From positions 109,638 through 173,637 of the forward strand of contig JBCDAV010000009.1 in NCBI GenBank assembly GCA_039184865.1: a stretch of DNA of 64,000 nt, read 5' to 3'. Below are positions 17,242 through 25,927 of the stretch, in pieces. Numbering within the stretch: position 1 is the first letter of the stretch; each line of letters starts with the position of its first letter. This DNA is from Thermohalobaculum sp039184865 (GTDB lineage Bacteria; Pseudomonadota; Alphaproteobacteria; Rhodobacterales; Rhodobacteraceae). A program made the translations under genes and the position numbers. Under the pieces are notes generated by a model. The model had not been told where the DNA came from. It ran no database searches and worked only from the letters and a program-made list of their open reading frames with translations.

Positions 17242-18687
17242 ATGAACGGTGACTTCGCAACGGTCCTGCCAGAGATCATCATGGCGCTCGGCGCCATGGC
17301 GCTTCTGATGTTCGGCGCTTACGGCGGCGAGGATCGCCGGGCCTCGCTGGTGCTCTGGATCTCTGCGGGTCTGATGGTCGTCCTTGCGCTCTGGATCGCC
17401 ACCAACGGTCACGGTGCGAATACCGCGTTCAGCGGCAGCTTCTCGGACGATGGCTATTCGCGCTTTGCCAAGGTGCTGATCCTGCTGTCGGCGGCGGTCA
17501 TGCTGGTGCTCGGCGAGGAATTTCTCGATCGTCACGGCATGTTGAAGTTCGAGTACCCCGTGCTGATCCTGCTGGCGGTCACCGGCATGATGGTCATGGT
17601 CTCGGCCAACGACCTGATCATCCTCTACATGGGGCTCGAACTGCAGTCGCTCGCGCTCTACGTGGTCGCGGCGTTCAATCGCGACAGCGTGCGCTCGACA
17701 GAGGCCGGCCTGAAGTACTTCGTCCTCGGCGCGCTGTCCTCGGGCATGCTCCTCTACGGTGCGTCGCTGGTCTATGGCTATGCCGGCACGACCGGCTTTG
17801 CCGGGATCGCCAAGGTCATTCAGGGCGAGGGCGCGAGCCTCGGCCTGCTATTCGGGCTCGTCTTCGTCTGCGCCGCGCTGGCGTTCAAGATTTCGGCGGC
17901 GCCGTTCCACATGTGGACCCCGGACGTCTACGAGGGATCGCCGACGCCGGTTACAGCCTTCTTCGCAACCGCACCCAAGGTCGCCTCGGGCGTGCTGTTC
18001 GCCCGCGTGCTCTACGAGGGCTTCGGCAATGCCGTGGCCGACTGGCAGCAGATCATCGTCTTCGTGGCTATTGCCTCGATGTTCCTCGGCGCGATCGCGG
18101 CGATCGGCCAGTCGAACCTGAAGCGGCTGCTGGCCTATTCGTCGATCGGGCACATGGGCTACGCGCTTGTCGGCCTTGCGGCGGGAACCGCCGCGGGCGC
18201 GGAGTCGCTCCTGATCTACCTGACGATCTATCTCGTGATGAACATCGGCGTCTTCTCCTTCATCCTGACGATGCAGCGTGACGGCCAACCGGTCGAAGGC
18301 ATCCACGATCTCGCCGGCCTCTCGCGCACGCATCCGGCGCACGCCGCCGGGATAGCGGTGCTGATGCTCTCGCTCGCGGGGCTGCCGCCGCTGGTCGGAT
18401 TCTTCGGAAAGTTCTTCGTCTTCAAGGCAGCCGTCGATGCCGGGCTGGCGCCGCTGGCCGTGGCAGGTGCCATCGCCTCGGTGATCGGGGCCTATTACTA
18501 CCTCAACATCGTCCGGATCATGTACCTGTCCGAACCGGATGACGTGCTGGAGATCCGCGGCCACCTGATGAATACAGCGGCGCTCGCCCTCGCGGCGATC
18601 GTCATGGCCGCTGGCTGGCTGCCCTTCCTCTCCGGCTTCGGCGTGCCGGAGGTCGCCGCAGCGGCTGCCGAGTCCCTTCTGAAATGA
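17242..18687 (+). CDS. nuoN: NADH-quinone oxidoreductase subunit N
   Basis: NuoN (ND2), the proximal antiporter-like pump. It is 481 residues with about fourteen hydrophobic helices. Motifs: ILYMGLELQSLALYVVAAFNR (conserved Glu), FHMWTPDVYEGSPTPVTAFF and SNLKRLLAYSSIGHMGYALVG. It is the last complex I gene; its stop overlaps the birA start as ATGA, tying cofactor genes to the same transcript. Confidence 0.98.
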   Translation: MNGDFATVLPEIIMALGAMALLMFGAYGGEDRRASLVLWISAGLMVVLALWIATNGHGANTAFSGSFSDDGYSRFAKVLILLSAAVMLVLGEEFLDRHGMLKFEYPVLILLAVTGMMVMVSANDLIILYMGLELQSLALYVVAAFNRDSVRSTEAGLKYFVLGALSSGMLLYGASLVYGYAGTTGFAGIAKVIQGEGASLGLLFGLVFVCAALAFKISAAPFHMWTPDVYEGSPTPVTAFFATAPKVASGVLFARVLYEGFGNAVADWQQIIVFVAIASMFLGAIAAIGQSNLKRLLAYSSIGHMGYALVGLAAGTAAGAESLLIYLTIYLVMNIGVFSFILTMQRDGQPVEGIHDLAGLSRTHPAHAAGIAVLMLSLAGLPPLVGFFGKFFVFKAAVDAGLAPLAVAGAIASVIGAYYYLNIVRIMYLSEPDDVLEIRGHLMNTAALALAAIVMAAGWLPFLSGFGVPEVAAAAAESLLK

Positions 18688-19448
18688 CGCCAGCGGATCG
18701 CGCGGGGCCGCTCACCGTTCTCGAGACCATCGACAGCACCAGCGAGGAAGCGCGCCGTCGCCTCGAGGCCGGTGATACCGGTCCGTTCTGGATTGGCGCG
18801 CGTGAGCAGACCAAGGGCCGAGGCCGGCAAGGCAAGCCGTGGAGCACCCGGCCGGGCAACCTCGCAGTCACCGGGTTGATGCCGTTCGAGGGAACACCCG
18901 CCGAAGCGGCGCGCACCGGGTTTGCCGTATCTCTGGGCGTTGCAGATACCGTGGCCTTTCTCGCGCATGGCGCGTCGATCTCGATCAAATGGCCGAACGA
19001 TGTTCTGCTTGAGGGCGGAAAGGTCAGCGGCATTCTGTTGGAGAACCTCGGCGCGATGGCGGACGGTCGGCTTGCCCTGACCATCGGCATCGGGATCAAT
19101 CTCGCGCATCACCCGGACCCGGCACCGGGCATGTGGCCGCCGACCAGTCTGAACGACGTCACGGGAGCGACGCCACTGATGGACGACGTGCTGCCGGTTC
19201 TGGTCGACAACGTGACGCGCGCTCTGACCAACGACAGGATACTTGGGTTCGAGACCACCCGCACCGCATGGCTCGCCCGTGCCGCACGGCTCGGCGAGGC
19301 AATCGACGTCAAGCTGCCGACCGAGACGCTGCGCGGCAACTTCCGCACCATCGATGACACCGGCGCCCTTGTGCTGCAAACGTCATCCGGGCTACGGAGC
19401 ATTGCCGCTGCCGATGTATTTTTTCCGGAAATGACAAGATGCTCCTAG
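18684..19448 (+). CDS. birA: Biotin--[acetyl-CoA-carboxylase] ligase
   Basis: Biotin protein ligase, which makes biotinyl-AMP and transfers biotin to the acceptor lysine of carboxylases such as AccB. It is 254 residues, a monofunctional form without the N-terminal DNA-binding domain of E. coli BirA. Motifs: ETIDSTSEEARR, the nucleotide/biotin loop KGRGRQGKPW, and IKWPNDVLLEGGKVSGILLE with the catalytic lysine region. ATG 18684 overlaps the nuoN stop; its own 3' end overlaps coaX by ten bases. It probably does not act as a repressor, because the helix-turn-helix is absent. Confidence 0.95.
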   Translation: MTPADRAGPLTVLETIDSTSEEARRRLEAGDTGPFWIGAREQTKGRGRQGKPWSTRPGNLAVTGLMPFEGTPAEAARTGFAVSLGVADTVAFLAHGASISIKWPNDVLLEGGKVSGILLENLGAMADGRLALTIGIGINLAHHPDPAPGMWPPTSLNDVTGATPLMDDVLPVLVDNVTRALTNDRILGFETTRTAWLARAARLGEAIDVKLPTETLRGNFRTIDDTGALVLQTSSGLRSIAAADVFFPEMTRCS

Positions 19449-20221
19449 CGATCGACGTGGGCAACACCAACACGGTCTTTGCTTTGCATGACGGGGCCGA
19501 GTTCATTGCCGAGTGGCGGTGCAGCACCGAAAGCTCGCGCACGGCCGACCAGTACTTCGTCTGGCTGCGCCAGCTGATGCAGCACAGTGCGCTTGAGCCT
19601 GCGCTGATCGATGAAGTTGTCATCTCGAACACCGCACCCGCGACGCTGTTCAATCTCCGGGTCCTCTGCGATCGGTACTTCGGCTGCCGTCCGCTCGTCG
19701 TCGGCAAGGAGGGCTGCGACCTGCCGGTTGAGATCCGGGTCGACAATCCGCACGAAGTCGGCGCCGACCGGTTGGTGAACACGGTGGCAGCCCATGCGAG
19801 CTATGGGCCGAACCTGATCGTCGTCGATTTCGGCACGGCCACGACGTTCGATGTCGTCGGCCATGACGGCGCATATGTCGGCGGGGTCATCGCACCGGGG
19901 GTTAACCTGTCGCTCGAGGCGCTGAAGAACGCCGCCGCGCATCTGCCGCACATCGATGTGACGATGCCGCCGAACGTCGTCGGCACCAATACGGTCAACT
20001 GCATCCAGTCCGGCGCCTTCTGGGGCTATATCAGCCTGATGGAGGGCGTCTGCCGCCGGATCGCCGCCGAGAAGGAGCGCGAGATGACGGTGATTGGGAC
20101 CGGCGGGCTGTCGCCGCTCTTTGCGCGGGCAACGGATGTTATCGATCACATTGACCCCGATATCACCATGCGCGGCCTCGTCCTGATCCGCGATTTCAAC
20201 CGTACTGCGGCAGGAGCCTGA
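19439..20221 (+). CDS. coaX: Type III pantothenate kinase
   Basis: CoaX catalyses the first step of coenzyme A synthesis, ATP-dependent phosphorylation of pantothenate. It is 260 residues. The ASKHA-fold phosphate loop is AIDVGNTNTVFAL at the N-terminus; PHEVGADRLVNTVAAHASYG and VVDFGTATTFDVV are the pantothenate and second phosphate motifs, and GTGGLSPLFA is the adenosine motif. It is feedback-resistant as a class (family knowledge). It overlaps birA and is followed one base later by rnj. Confidence 0.96.
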   Translation: MLLAIDVGNTNTVFALHDGAEFIAEWRCSTESSRTADQYFVWLRQLMQHSALEPALIDEVVISNTAPATLFNLRVLCDRYFGCRPLVVGKEGCDLPVEIRVDNPHEVGADRLVNTVAAHASYGPNLIVVDFGTATTFDVVGHDGAYVGGVIAPGVNLSLEALKNAAAHLPHIDVTMPPNVVGTNTVNCIQSGAFWGYISLMEGVCRRIAAEKEREMTVIGTGGLSPLFARATDVIDHIDPDITMRGLVLIRDFNRTAAGA

Positions 20222-20222
20222 C

Positions 20223-21893
20223 ATGGCCGACGATCTGGTCTACGTGGCCCTCGGTGGCGCGGGTGAGATCGGCATGAACTGCTATCTCTACGGTTATGGC
20301 GAGGATCTGCGCCGGCGCTGGATCATGGTCGACCTAGGGATCGGCTTCGGCGACATGGAGACAGCGCCCGGCGTCGAGGTCGTGGTTCCGGACCTCGAGT
20401 TCATGTTCGAGCGGGCGGACCGGCTGGACGCCATTTTCCTGACCCACGCGCACGAGGACCATGTCGGCGCGATACCGCATCTCTGGGACCGGCTCAGGTG
20501 CCCGGTCTATGCGCGCCCGTTCACCGCCGAGATCGTCCGGCGCAAGATGGCGGAAAGCGCGCTCGATATCGAAGCGATCCGCGAGTGCCGTTTGGGCGAG
20601 CGCTATGACGCCGGACCGTTCTCGGTCGAGTTTCTTCCCGTAACCCATTCGGTGCCCGAGGCATCGAGCCTGGCGATCCGCGCGCCGTCCGGCACCGTGC
20701 TGCACACGGGCGACTTCAAGCTCGATCCGGAGCCGCAGATGGGCGCGCCGATCGACATGGCGCAATTCGAGGCGCTGGGCGACGAGGGCGTGCTGGCACT
20801 TGCCTGCGACTCGACGAATGTGTTCCTCGATGGGGTGTCGGGATCGGAAGCCGAGATCATCCCGAACATCGAACGCGTCCTGTCCGGCTGCCCGCGCGCC
20901 GTCGCGGCGACCACGTTCGCCTCCAACGTGGCGCGGTTGCGCACCCTCGCGGTCGCTGCCCAGAACGTCGGGCGCACCACGGTCATCGTTGGCCGCGCCA
21001 TGAAGCGCATGATCGAGGTGGCGGTCGAGACCGGCCTGCTGACGGACTTCCCCAAGACCGCGTCGGAGGACGAGGCCTCGGCCATTCCCGCCGAGAACGT
21101 GTTCTATCTGGTGACCGGCAGCCAGGGTGAGAACCGCGCGGCGCTGGCCCGGATCGCCGCCGGCACGCACCCGACAGTCGAACTGGGCGAGGGCGACACG
21201 GTGCTGTTCTCCTCAAAGACGATTCCCGGCAACGAGGCCGGGATCTATCGGCTCTACAACCGGCTGTCCGAAGCAGGCATTCGCGTGATCGACGGCGAGA
21301 TGGAGCGCATCCACGTCTCTGGCCATGCCCGGCGCGGCGACCTGGAGCGGCTCTACAAGGCGACACGGCCGCGCGTGGCGCTGCCGCTTCATGGCGAGCA
21401 CCGGCATCTGGTCGAGCATGCGGATCTCTCGGGCGGCTGGGGGGCGGCGCACGACGTGGTGGCGCCGAACGGCACGATCGTGCGGCTCGACGGCAATGCG
21501 CCGGGGCCGATCGACTATATCGAGACGGGCCGCGTCTACATCGACGGCCACGCCAAGGTCGGCGCGCTCGACGGGGTGATCCGTGAACGCCTGAAGCTGG
21601 CGCGGCAGGGACAGGTGATCGCGGCTCTCGTGGTCGACGAGGAGGGAGAATTGCTCGCCGATCCGCAGGTGCGCTGCCTCGGTGCCCCCCGGGATGGCGA
21701 GGGGTTCCACGCCCCGCTGGACGAGATGATCGCAGCGGAAATCGACGATGAGATCGACGGCGCGCCCCGGAAGACGCGGCGCACCGAAAGCGGTATCGAG
21801 GAACTGGCCGCCCGCGCCATCCGCCGGGTCACAGGCCGGGTCTGGGGCAAGCGGCCCGTGGTGACGGTGATCGTCACCCGGCTCGAAGACTAG
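20223..21893 (+). CDS. rnj: Ribonuclease J
   Basis: Metallo-beta-lactamase/beta-CASP ribonuclease with 5'-3' exonuclease and endonuclease activity, used in rRNA maturation and mRNA decay in alphaproteobacteria. It is 556 residues. The metal-binding motif HAHEDHVG is in FLTHAHEDHVGAIPHLW; HTGDFKLDPEP and HVSGHARRGD are further family motifs. Annotators often call this family a metallo-hydrolase. It ends the long plus-strand block; no strong terminator is visible in the 51 bases before the convergent helicase gene, only a short GCGGC-GTA-GCCGC hairpin. Confidence 0.94.
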   Translation: MADDLVYVALGGAGEIGMNCYLYGYGEDLRRRWIMVDLGIGFGDMETAPGVEVVVPDLEFMFERADRLDAIFLTHAHEDHVGAIPHLWDRLRCPVYARPFTAEIVRRKMAESALDIEAIRECRLGERYDAGPFSVEFLPVTHSVPEASSLAIRAPSGTVLHTGDFKLDPEPQMGAPIDMAQFEALGDEGVLALACDSTNVFLDGVSGSEAEIIPNIERVLSGCPRAVAATTFASNVARLRTLAVAAQNVGRTTVIVGRAMKRMIEVAVETGLLTDFPKTASEDEASAIPAENVFYLVTGSQGENRAALARIAAGTHPTVELGEGDTVLFSSKTIPGNEAGIYRLYNRLSEAGIRVIDGEMERIHVSGHARRGDLERLYKATRPRVALPLHGEHRHLVEHADLSGGWGAAHDVVAPNGTIVRLDGNAPGPIDYIETGRVYIDGHAKVGALDGVIRERLKLARQGQVIAALVVDEEGELLADPQVRCLGAPRDGEGFHAPLDEMIAAEIDDEIDGAPRKTRRTESGIEELAARAIRRVTGRVWGKRPVVTVIVTRLED

Positions 21894-21944
21894 CTTCCTG
21901 GATTATCGCGGCTCGAAGCGGCGTAGCCGCAGCTGGACGCAAGC

Positions 21945-23450
21945 TCAGGCGGCGTCCGCAGTCGCATCCAACGCTGGCTCGGTTGCCTCGACGGCCTGCT
22001 CGGCGTCGGACGCAGGATCGGCGGCCTTCTTCGGGCGGATCTCGCGCATCAGGAAGGCCGGGACGTGATCGCCCATGCCCATCACCGGGGCTCCGTGATC
22101 GTCCCTGCGGCCACCGCGCCGGCGTTTGTCGCCGCGAGCATTGTCCTTGCGGGCGTTGTCCTTCGGCGCAGTCTCCTTGCGGGGTTCGTCGTCGCGCGAC
22201 CTGCGCGGCGCGCGATCTTCGCGGCGCGAAGACGCCTTCTCGCCGCTTTCCTGCCGGTCGTCCTCACTGCGCCGCCGCCGCCGGTCGTCCTCCTTGACCA
22301 GCACGCCGTCGGGCAGGTCGACCTTTGAGATCTCGCGCTTGATCAGGTCTTCGATGAAACCGACATATTTCTCGTCCGCCGGCAGAGCGATCGTGAAGGC
22401 CTTGCCCTCGCGGCCCGCCCGTCCGGTGCGCCCGATACGGTGCACGTAGTCCTCGGAATGCGTGGGTACATCGTAGTTGAAGACGTGACTGACCGAGGGG
22501 ATGTCGAGACCGCGCGCGGCAACATCCGACGCAACCAGAATGCGGATCTGGCCATCGCGGAAGGCGTTGAGCGTCGCCATGCGCACCGACTGGTCGAGGT
22601 CGCCGTGCAGTGCGCCAGCCGAATAGCCGTGCTTCTCAAGCGATTTGAAGACGATGCCGACATCGCGCTTGCGGTTGCAGAAGATGATCGCGTTGGTGAG
22701 CGCATCGCCCTCGCCGTCGATCAGCGCGCGCAGGCAGTTGCGCTTTTCCTTGTCCGCGTTGTCCTTGCGGCTCGGACGGAACGCGCAGAGAGCCTGGGTC
22801 ACCGTCTCGGCGGTGGTGGCCTGGCGGGCGACCTCGACGCGCACCGGGTTCGACAGGAACGTATCGGTCAGGCGCGTGATCTCGGGCGGCATGGTCGCCG
22901 AGAAGAACAGCGTCTGGCGCGTGAACGGCGTCAGGTTGAAGATCCGCTCGATGTCCGGGATGAAGCCCATGTCGAGCATCCGGTCGGCCTCGTCGACCAC
23001 CATGACCTGGATGCCCGTGAGCATCAGCTTGCCGCGCTCAAAATGATCGAGCAGCCGGCCCGGCGTCGCGATCAGCACGTCGACACCGCGGTCGATCAGC
23101 TTGTCCTGATTGGCGAAGTTCACGCCGCCGATCAAAAGCGCCATGGAGAGCTTGTGGTACTTGCCGTAGGTTTCGAAATTCTCGGAAACCTGTGCGGCGA
23201 GTTCGCGCGTGGGGCAGAGGATCAGGCTGCGCGGCATCCGCGCGCGCGCCCGGCCCTTTGCCAGCGCCGTGATCATCGGCAACGTGAAGGAGGCCGTCTT
23301 GCCCGTGCCCGTCTGGGCAATGCCGAGAACGTCCCGGCCTTCAAGTGCGTGGGGGATTGCCTGTGCCTGAATCGGCGTCGGCGTCGTGTAACCGGCCTCG
23401 TCAACGGCCTTCAGAACCTTGGGGTCAAGGTTCAGTTCAGAGAACTGCAT
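21945..23450 (-). CDS. DEAD-box RNA helicase, RhlE-like
   Basis: ATP-dependent RNA helicase of 501 residues. Motifs in order: Q motif GYTTPTPIQ, Walker A AQTGTGKT, PTRELA, TPGRLLD, DEAD in VVDEADRML, SAT, and HRIGRTGRAG in domain 2. The C-terminal tail, from about residue 385, is a highly charged Arg/Asp/Glu/Lys stretch with RRRRRS and KDNARKDNAR elements, typical of RNA-binding tails in RhlE/CsdA relatives. It probably acts in ribosome assembly or mRNA unwinding. The frame continues far upstream, but ATG at 23450 begins the conserved MQFSELNLDPKVLKA. Confidence 0.94.
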   Translation of the reverse strand: MQFSELNLDPKVLKAVDEAGYTTPTPIQAQAIPHALEGRDVLGIAQTGTGKTASFTLPMITALAKGRARARMPRSLILCPTRELAAQVSENFETYGKYHKLSMALLIGGVNFANQDKLIDRGVDVLIATPGRLLDHFERGKLMLTGIQVMVVDEADRMLDMGFIPDIERIFNLTPFTRQTLFFSATMPPEITRLTDTFLSNPVRVEVARQATTAETVTQALCAFRPSRKDNADKEKRNCLRALIDGEGDALTNAIIFCNRKRDVGIVFKSLEKHGYSAGALHGDLDQSVRMATLNAFRDGQIRILVASDVAARGLDIPSVSHVFNYDVPTHSEDYVHRIGRTGRAGREGKAFTIALPADEKYVGFIEDLIKREISKVDLPDGVLVKEDDRRRRRSEDDRQESGEKASSRREDRAPRRSRDDEPRKETAPKDNARKDNARGDKRRRGGRRDDHGAPVMGMGDHVPAFLMREIRPKKAADPASDAEQAVEATEPALDATADAA

Positions 23451-23538
23451 GCGGTGCCTTTCGCGTCTTTGCGGCATTGATTGGCCGCAAGTTCGCGCGG
23501 CCGCGGCGCCCGTATTGGCGCCTGCTTCGTGCACGGGG

Positions 23539-23567
23539 TATATCGGTGATGCGTTGCAAAAAGTCAA
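23539..23567 (-). promoter_or_regulatory. Candidate sigma-70 promoter for the helicase gene
   Basis: On the minus strand, TTGACT (23567-23562) is followed after 17 bases by GATATA (23544-23539), leaving a leader of roughly 80 bases before the helicase ATG. The -35 is strong and the -10 only fair. The leader is long enough for post-transcriptional control, but no riboswitch fold was recognised. Confidence 0.4.
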
Positions 23568-23587
23568 ATGCCGCAGGCATCTACCCG

Positions 23588-23616
23588 TTGACGCACCCAA
23601 TATTTCGAATATATTA
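23588..23616 (+). promoter_or_regulatory. Candidate sigma-70 promoter for the permease gene
   Basis: TTGACG (23588-23593) is followed by a 16-base spacer and TATATT (23610-23615), five of six bases matching the -10 consensus. The permease ATG is at 23643, so the leader is about 20 bases. The -10 lies inside the palindrome described at 23601-23622. Confidence 0.55.
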
Positions 23617-23622
23617 GAAATA
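23601..23622. promoter_or_regulatory. Near-perfect 22-bp palindrome, candidate repressor operator
   Basis: The arms are TATTTC (23601-23606) and GAAATA (23617-23622) around a central self-complementary AATATATT (23608-23615); only the G/A pair at 23607/23616 breaks the dyad. This AT-rich dyad in GC-rich DNA covers the -10 of the permease promoter, the geometry expected for an ArsR/SmtB-type or similar dimeric repressor. The regulator is not in the window, so its identity is inference. Confidence 0.6.
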
Positions 23623-23642
23623 AGGAAACGCGGAGTCGAATC

Positions 23643-24677
23643 ATGACTGACCTTGTCCTGCGTCGATGGACGTCGCTTTGGAGCTACCTGCGCGGCATGG
23701 ATGCTGTCTGGCTGATCGTTCTGGCAATTCCGCTCGTCGTTCTGACATTCGACTCCAAGGCCGATGCAGTCCTTGGGACCGCGATCGAAGCGTTCGCAGG
23801 GACGTTGCCTTACATGGCTGTTGCGATCGGTCTGATCGCGATGCTCAAGGCGACGGGTGCTGAGGGCGTCGTCAGCCAGGCATTTCAGGGGCGCGAGACG
23901 CAGATGATTCTGTTCGCCGCATTGATCGGCGGTCTGGCACCTTTCTGCTCGTGCGAAGTGATCCCGTTCGTCGCGGCTCTGCTGGCGGCGGGCACGCCCC
24001 TTTCGGCGGTCATGGCCTTCTGGTTGTCCTCGCCGCTGATGGATCCGCCGGCCTTCGCAATCACGGCCGGTGCGCTCGGTATCGAGTTCGCCGTTGGCAA
24101 GACGGTCGCCGCCGTCGGTGTCGGCCTGATGGGCGGTTTCGTCACGATGGGGCTTTTGCGCGCCGGGTTCTTCCCCGATCCGCTGAAGAAGACCAGTGCG
24201 GGTGGAGGCTGTGGATGCGGTCCGAACCCGCTGAACGGCAAGCCTGTCTGGCGTTTCTGGAACCACGCGGATCGCCGCGAGACCTTCCGCGACGCGGCGC
24301 TCGAGAACGCCCTGTTCCTCGGCAAGTGGCTGGCGCTGGCCTATCTGCTGGAGGGCCTGCTGATCCACCATGTCCCTGCCGAGCAGGTCGGCGCCGTCGT
24401 CGGCGGCGAGGGGCTCTGGCCAATCGTGCTGGGCGCGCTCGTCGGCGCCCCGGCCTATCTGAATGGCTACGCGGCACCTGCGTTGGTGGCTGGGCTGATG
24501 GAGCAGGGCATGAGCGACGGGGCCGCGATGTCGTTCCTGGTCGCCGGGGCGGTGAGCTGTATTCCGGCCATGGCCGCAGTCTTCGCGCTGGTGAAGCGGC
24601 CGGTGTTCCTGCTCTACGTTTCCTTCGGGATTGTCGGCGCGATCATCTCCGGCGTGATCTTCACAGCACTCGTCTGA
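23643..24677 (+). CDS. ArsP/SO_0444-type permease (DUF318 family)
   Basis: A 344-residue integral membrane protein with about eight to ten hydrophobic helices. The family signature is FCSCEVIPFVAALLAAGTPL followed by SSPLMDPPAFAIT, with the paired cysteines of the FCSCE motif. A Gly/Cys-rich loop GGGCGCGPNP follows the first half, and the second half repeats a similar fold (GAPAYLNGYAAPALVAGLMEQGMS, AVSCIPAM). Related proteins export organoarsenicals or soft metals (family knowledge); the substrate here is unknown. The loop cysteines and an operator-like dyad over the promoter favour metal/metalloid-responsive expression (inference). Confidence 0.85.
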   Translation: MTDLVLRRWTSLWSYLRGMDAVWLIVLAIPLVVLTFDSKADAVLGTAIEAFAGTLPYMAVAIGLIAMLKATGAEGVVSQAFQGRETQMILFAALIGGLAPFCSCEVIPFVAALLAAGTPLSAVMAFWLSSPLMDPPAFAITAGALGIEFAVGKTVAAVGVGLMGGFVTMGLLRAGFFPDPLKKTSAGGGCGCGPNPLNGKPVWRFWNHADRRETFRDAALENALFLGKWLALAYLLEGLLIHHVPAEQVGAVVGGEGLWPIVLGALVGAPAYLNGYAAPALVAGLMEQGMSDGAAMSFLVAGAVSCIPAMAAVFALVKRPVFLLYVSFGIVGAIISGVIFTALV

Positions 24678-24802
24678 GGCGCGCGCTTGCAGCACTGGTT
24701 GTAGTGCGCGTACGCAATTCGCGCGCTATGCCAATACTTACACCTAAACATTGAATCGGGTGGTACACTCTCCTCCACGAAAAGAAATTTCAGGAGGACA
24801 CC

Positions 24803-25564
24803 ATGGCAGGGCCCATTCCCAAAACCTGGATGCCCAACGCGAAGATGAAGCGGATCCACGTTCACTGGACCGCTGGCGGGCACAAGGCGAACAGCACAGA
24901 CAAGAAGGCCTACCACGTCCTTGTCCAAGGCGACGGCAAGCTGATCCGCGGCAAGTTCACCATCGCTGACAATGAACGCCCGGTCAGTGGCAAGTACGCG
25001 GCGCACACGTCCAAGGCAAACACCGGCGCCATCGGAATATCGCTCTGCTGCATGGCGGGCGCGCGCGAACGTCCCTTCAACCCGGGCAATCACCCGATGA
25101 CCGAAGTGCAGTGGGAAGCGGCGCTGAAAGCCATCGCGCAACTCGCCGCGCGCTACAACATCATGGTCACCCCGCAGACGATCCTGACCCATGCCGAGAT
25201 CGAACCGAACCTGCACATCAAGCAGAGGAACAAGTGGGACATAACGCGGCTCGCCTTCGACGATGACGTGCAGGGCCACAAGGAGGTCGGCGACCTGATG
25301 CGCAGCCGCGTCGCTGCAATCCTCGACGAGTCGGACAGCGATCCCGAGGAGATCCCCGAGGAAATGCGACTGCCGCGTTACCGCGTTGTTGATGTCGCGC
25401 CCTCGCGCCTGAACTTCCGCGACGGACCGGGTGGGACCAAGAAGGGTTCGTTGCCCGAACGCTCGGTCGTCGAGCGCATCGGCGTGGTCGGCGACTGGTG
25501 GCAGGTGCGGACGCGCGCCGGATTTGTCGGCTGGGTGTTCTCGAAGTTCCTCGCACCGGCCTGA
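24803..25564 (+). CDS. N-acetylmuramoyl-L-alanine amidase with C-terminal SH3b domain
   Basis: A 253-residue protein with an Amidase_2/PGRP-like catalytic domain (about residues 15-165) and an SH3b domain (about 190-253). Candidate zinc ligands are in IHVHWTAGG near the N-terminus and LTHAEIEP near residue 135. The SH3b part reads LNFRDGPGGTKKGSLPE through DWWQVRTRAGFVGWVFSKFL. There is no signal peptide, so the protein resembles a phage endolysin or a cytosolic/lysis-released enzyme rather than a normal periplasmic amidase. AGGAGG lies six bases before the ATG, and a strong hairpin follows the stop, so it is a monocistronic, well-translated unit. Confidence 0.85.
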   Translation: MAGPIPKTWMPNAKMKRIHVHWTAGGHKANSTDKKAYHVLVQGDGKLIRGKFTIADNERPVSGKYAAHTSKANTGAIGISLCCMAGARERPFNPGNHPMTEVQWEAALKAIAQLAARYNIMVTPQTILTHAEIEPNLHIKQRNKWDITRLAFDDDVQGHKEVGDLMRSRVAAILDESDSDPEEIPEEMRLPRYRVVDVAPSRLNFRDGPGGTKKGSLPERSVVERIGVVGDWWQVRTRAGFVGWVFSKFLAPA

Positions 25565-25643
25565 GACGCGGGCGCCGGGCACGACAAACGGCGCCGTGTC
25601 CCGATTTGCCGGGCCGACGCAGCACACGATGCTCGGGAGATGC

Positions 25644-25676
25644 GAGCGGGCGGCCGATAGAGAGGACCGCCCGCTC
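25644..25676 (+). terminator. Hairpin after the amidase gene
   Basis: GAGCGGGCGG (25644-25653) pairs perfectly with CCGCCCGCTC (25667-25676); the loop has extra CC/GG pairing. It starts 80 bases after the amidase stop. No T-run follows, so it would be an imperfect intrinsic terminator or an mRNA-stabilising structure. Confidence 0.6.
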
Positions 25677-25927
25677 AATCCACGCGCCCCACGTCAGGTA
25701 TCGGGGGCTCCGGGACCGGTGTGATCGCGCGACCACGCCTTGGGTATTCCGTTTCGGCCCTGCCGGGCCACGTCACCGGGGCGGTTTGTGAGGCCATCCC
25801 GGACCGATCGTTCGAACTCGCACCGGCGCCTCACAGAGCGGGCGCGGCTTGCGCGGGCAGGAGTACGGGCGAATGCCTAAAATTCGATGAAAATCGGACC
25901 TGTTGCGCCAGCGCGCGATGCACGCCC
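25677..25927. other. Intergenic region, nothing recognised
   Basis: This 250-base stretch lies between the amidase hairpin and the 3' end of prfC. No convincing gene, tRNA or known small RNA was seen. It is GC-rich with a short AT-richer patch near 25878-25900 (CTAAAATTCGATGAAAATC). It may hold the prfC terminator, but no clear hairpin with T-run was found. Confidence 0.4.

Noticed and set aside
21894..21944. Short hairpin GCGGC-GTA-GCCGC between rnj and the helicase as a terminator
   Set aside because: A five-base stem with no T-run; too weak to call as a terminator.
24678..24802. Possible promoter for the amidase gene (TTACAC with TACACT)
   Set aside because: The spacing between the hexamers is 20 bases and neither is strong; another arrangement is equally likely.
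25805..25835. GTTCGAACTC, resembling a tRNA T-loop
   Set aside because: The flanking bases do not form a T stem, and no acceptor or anticodon arm could be drawn.
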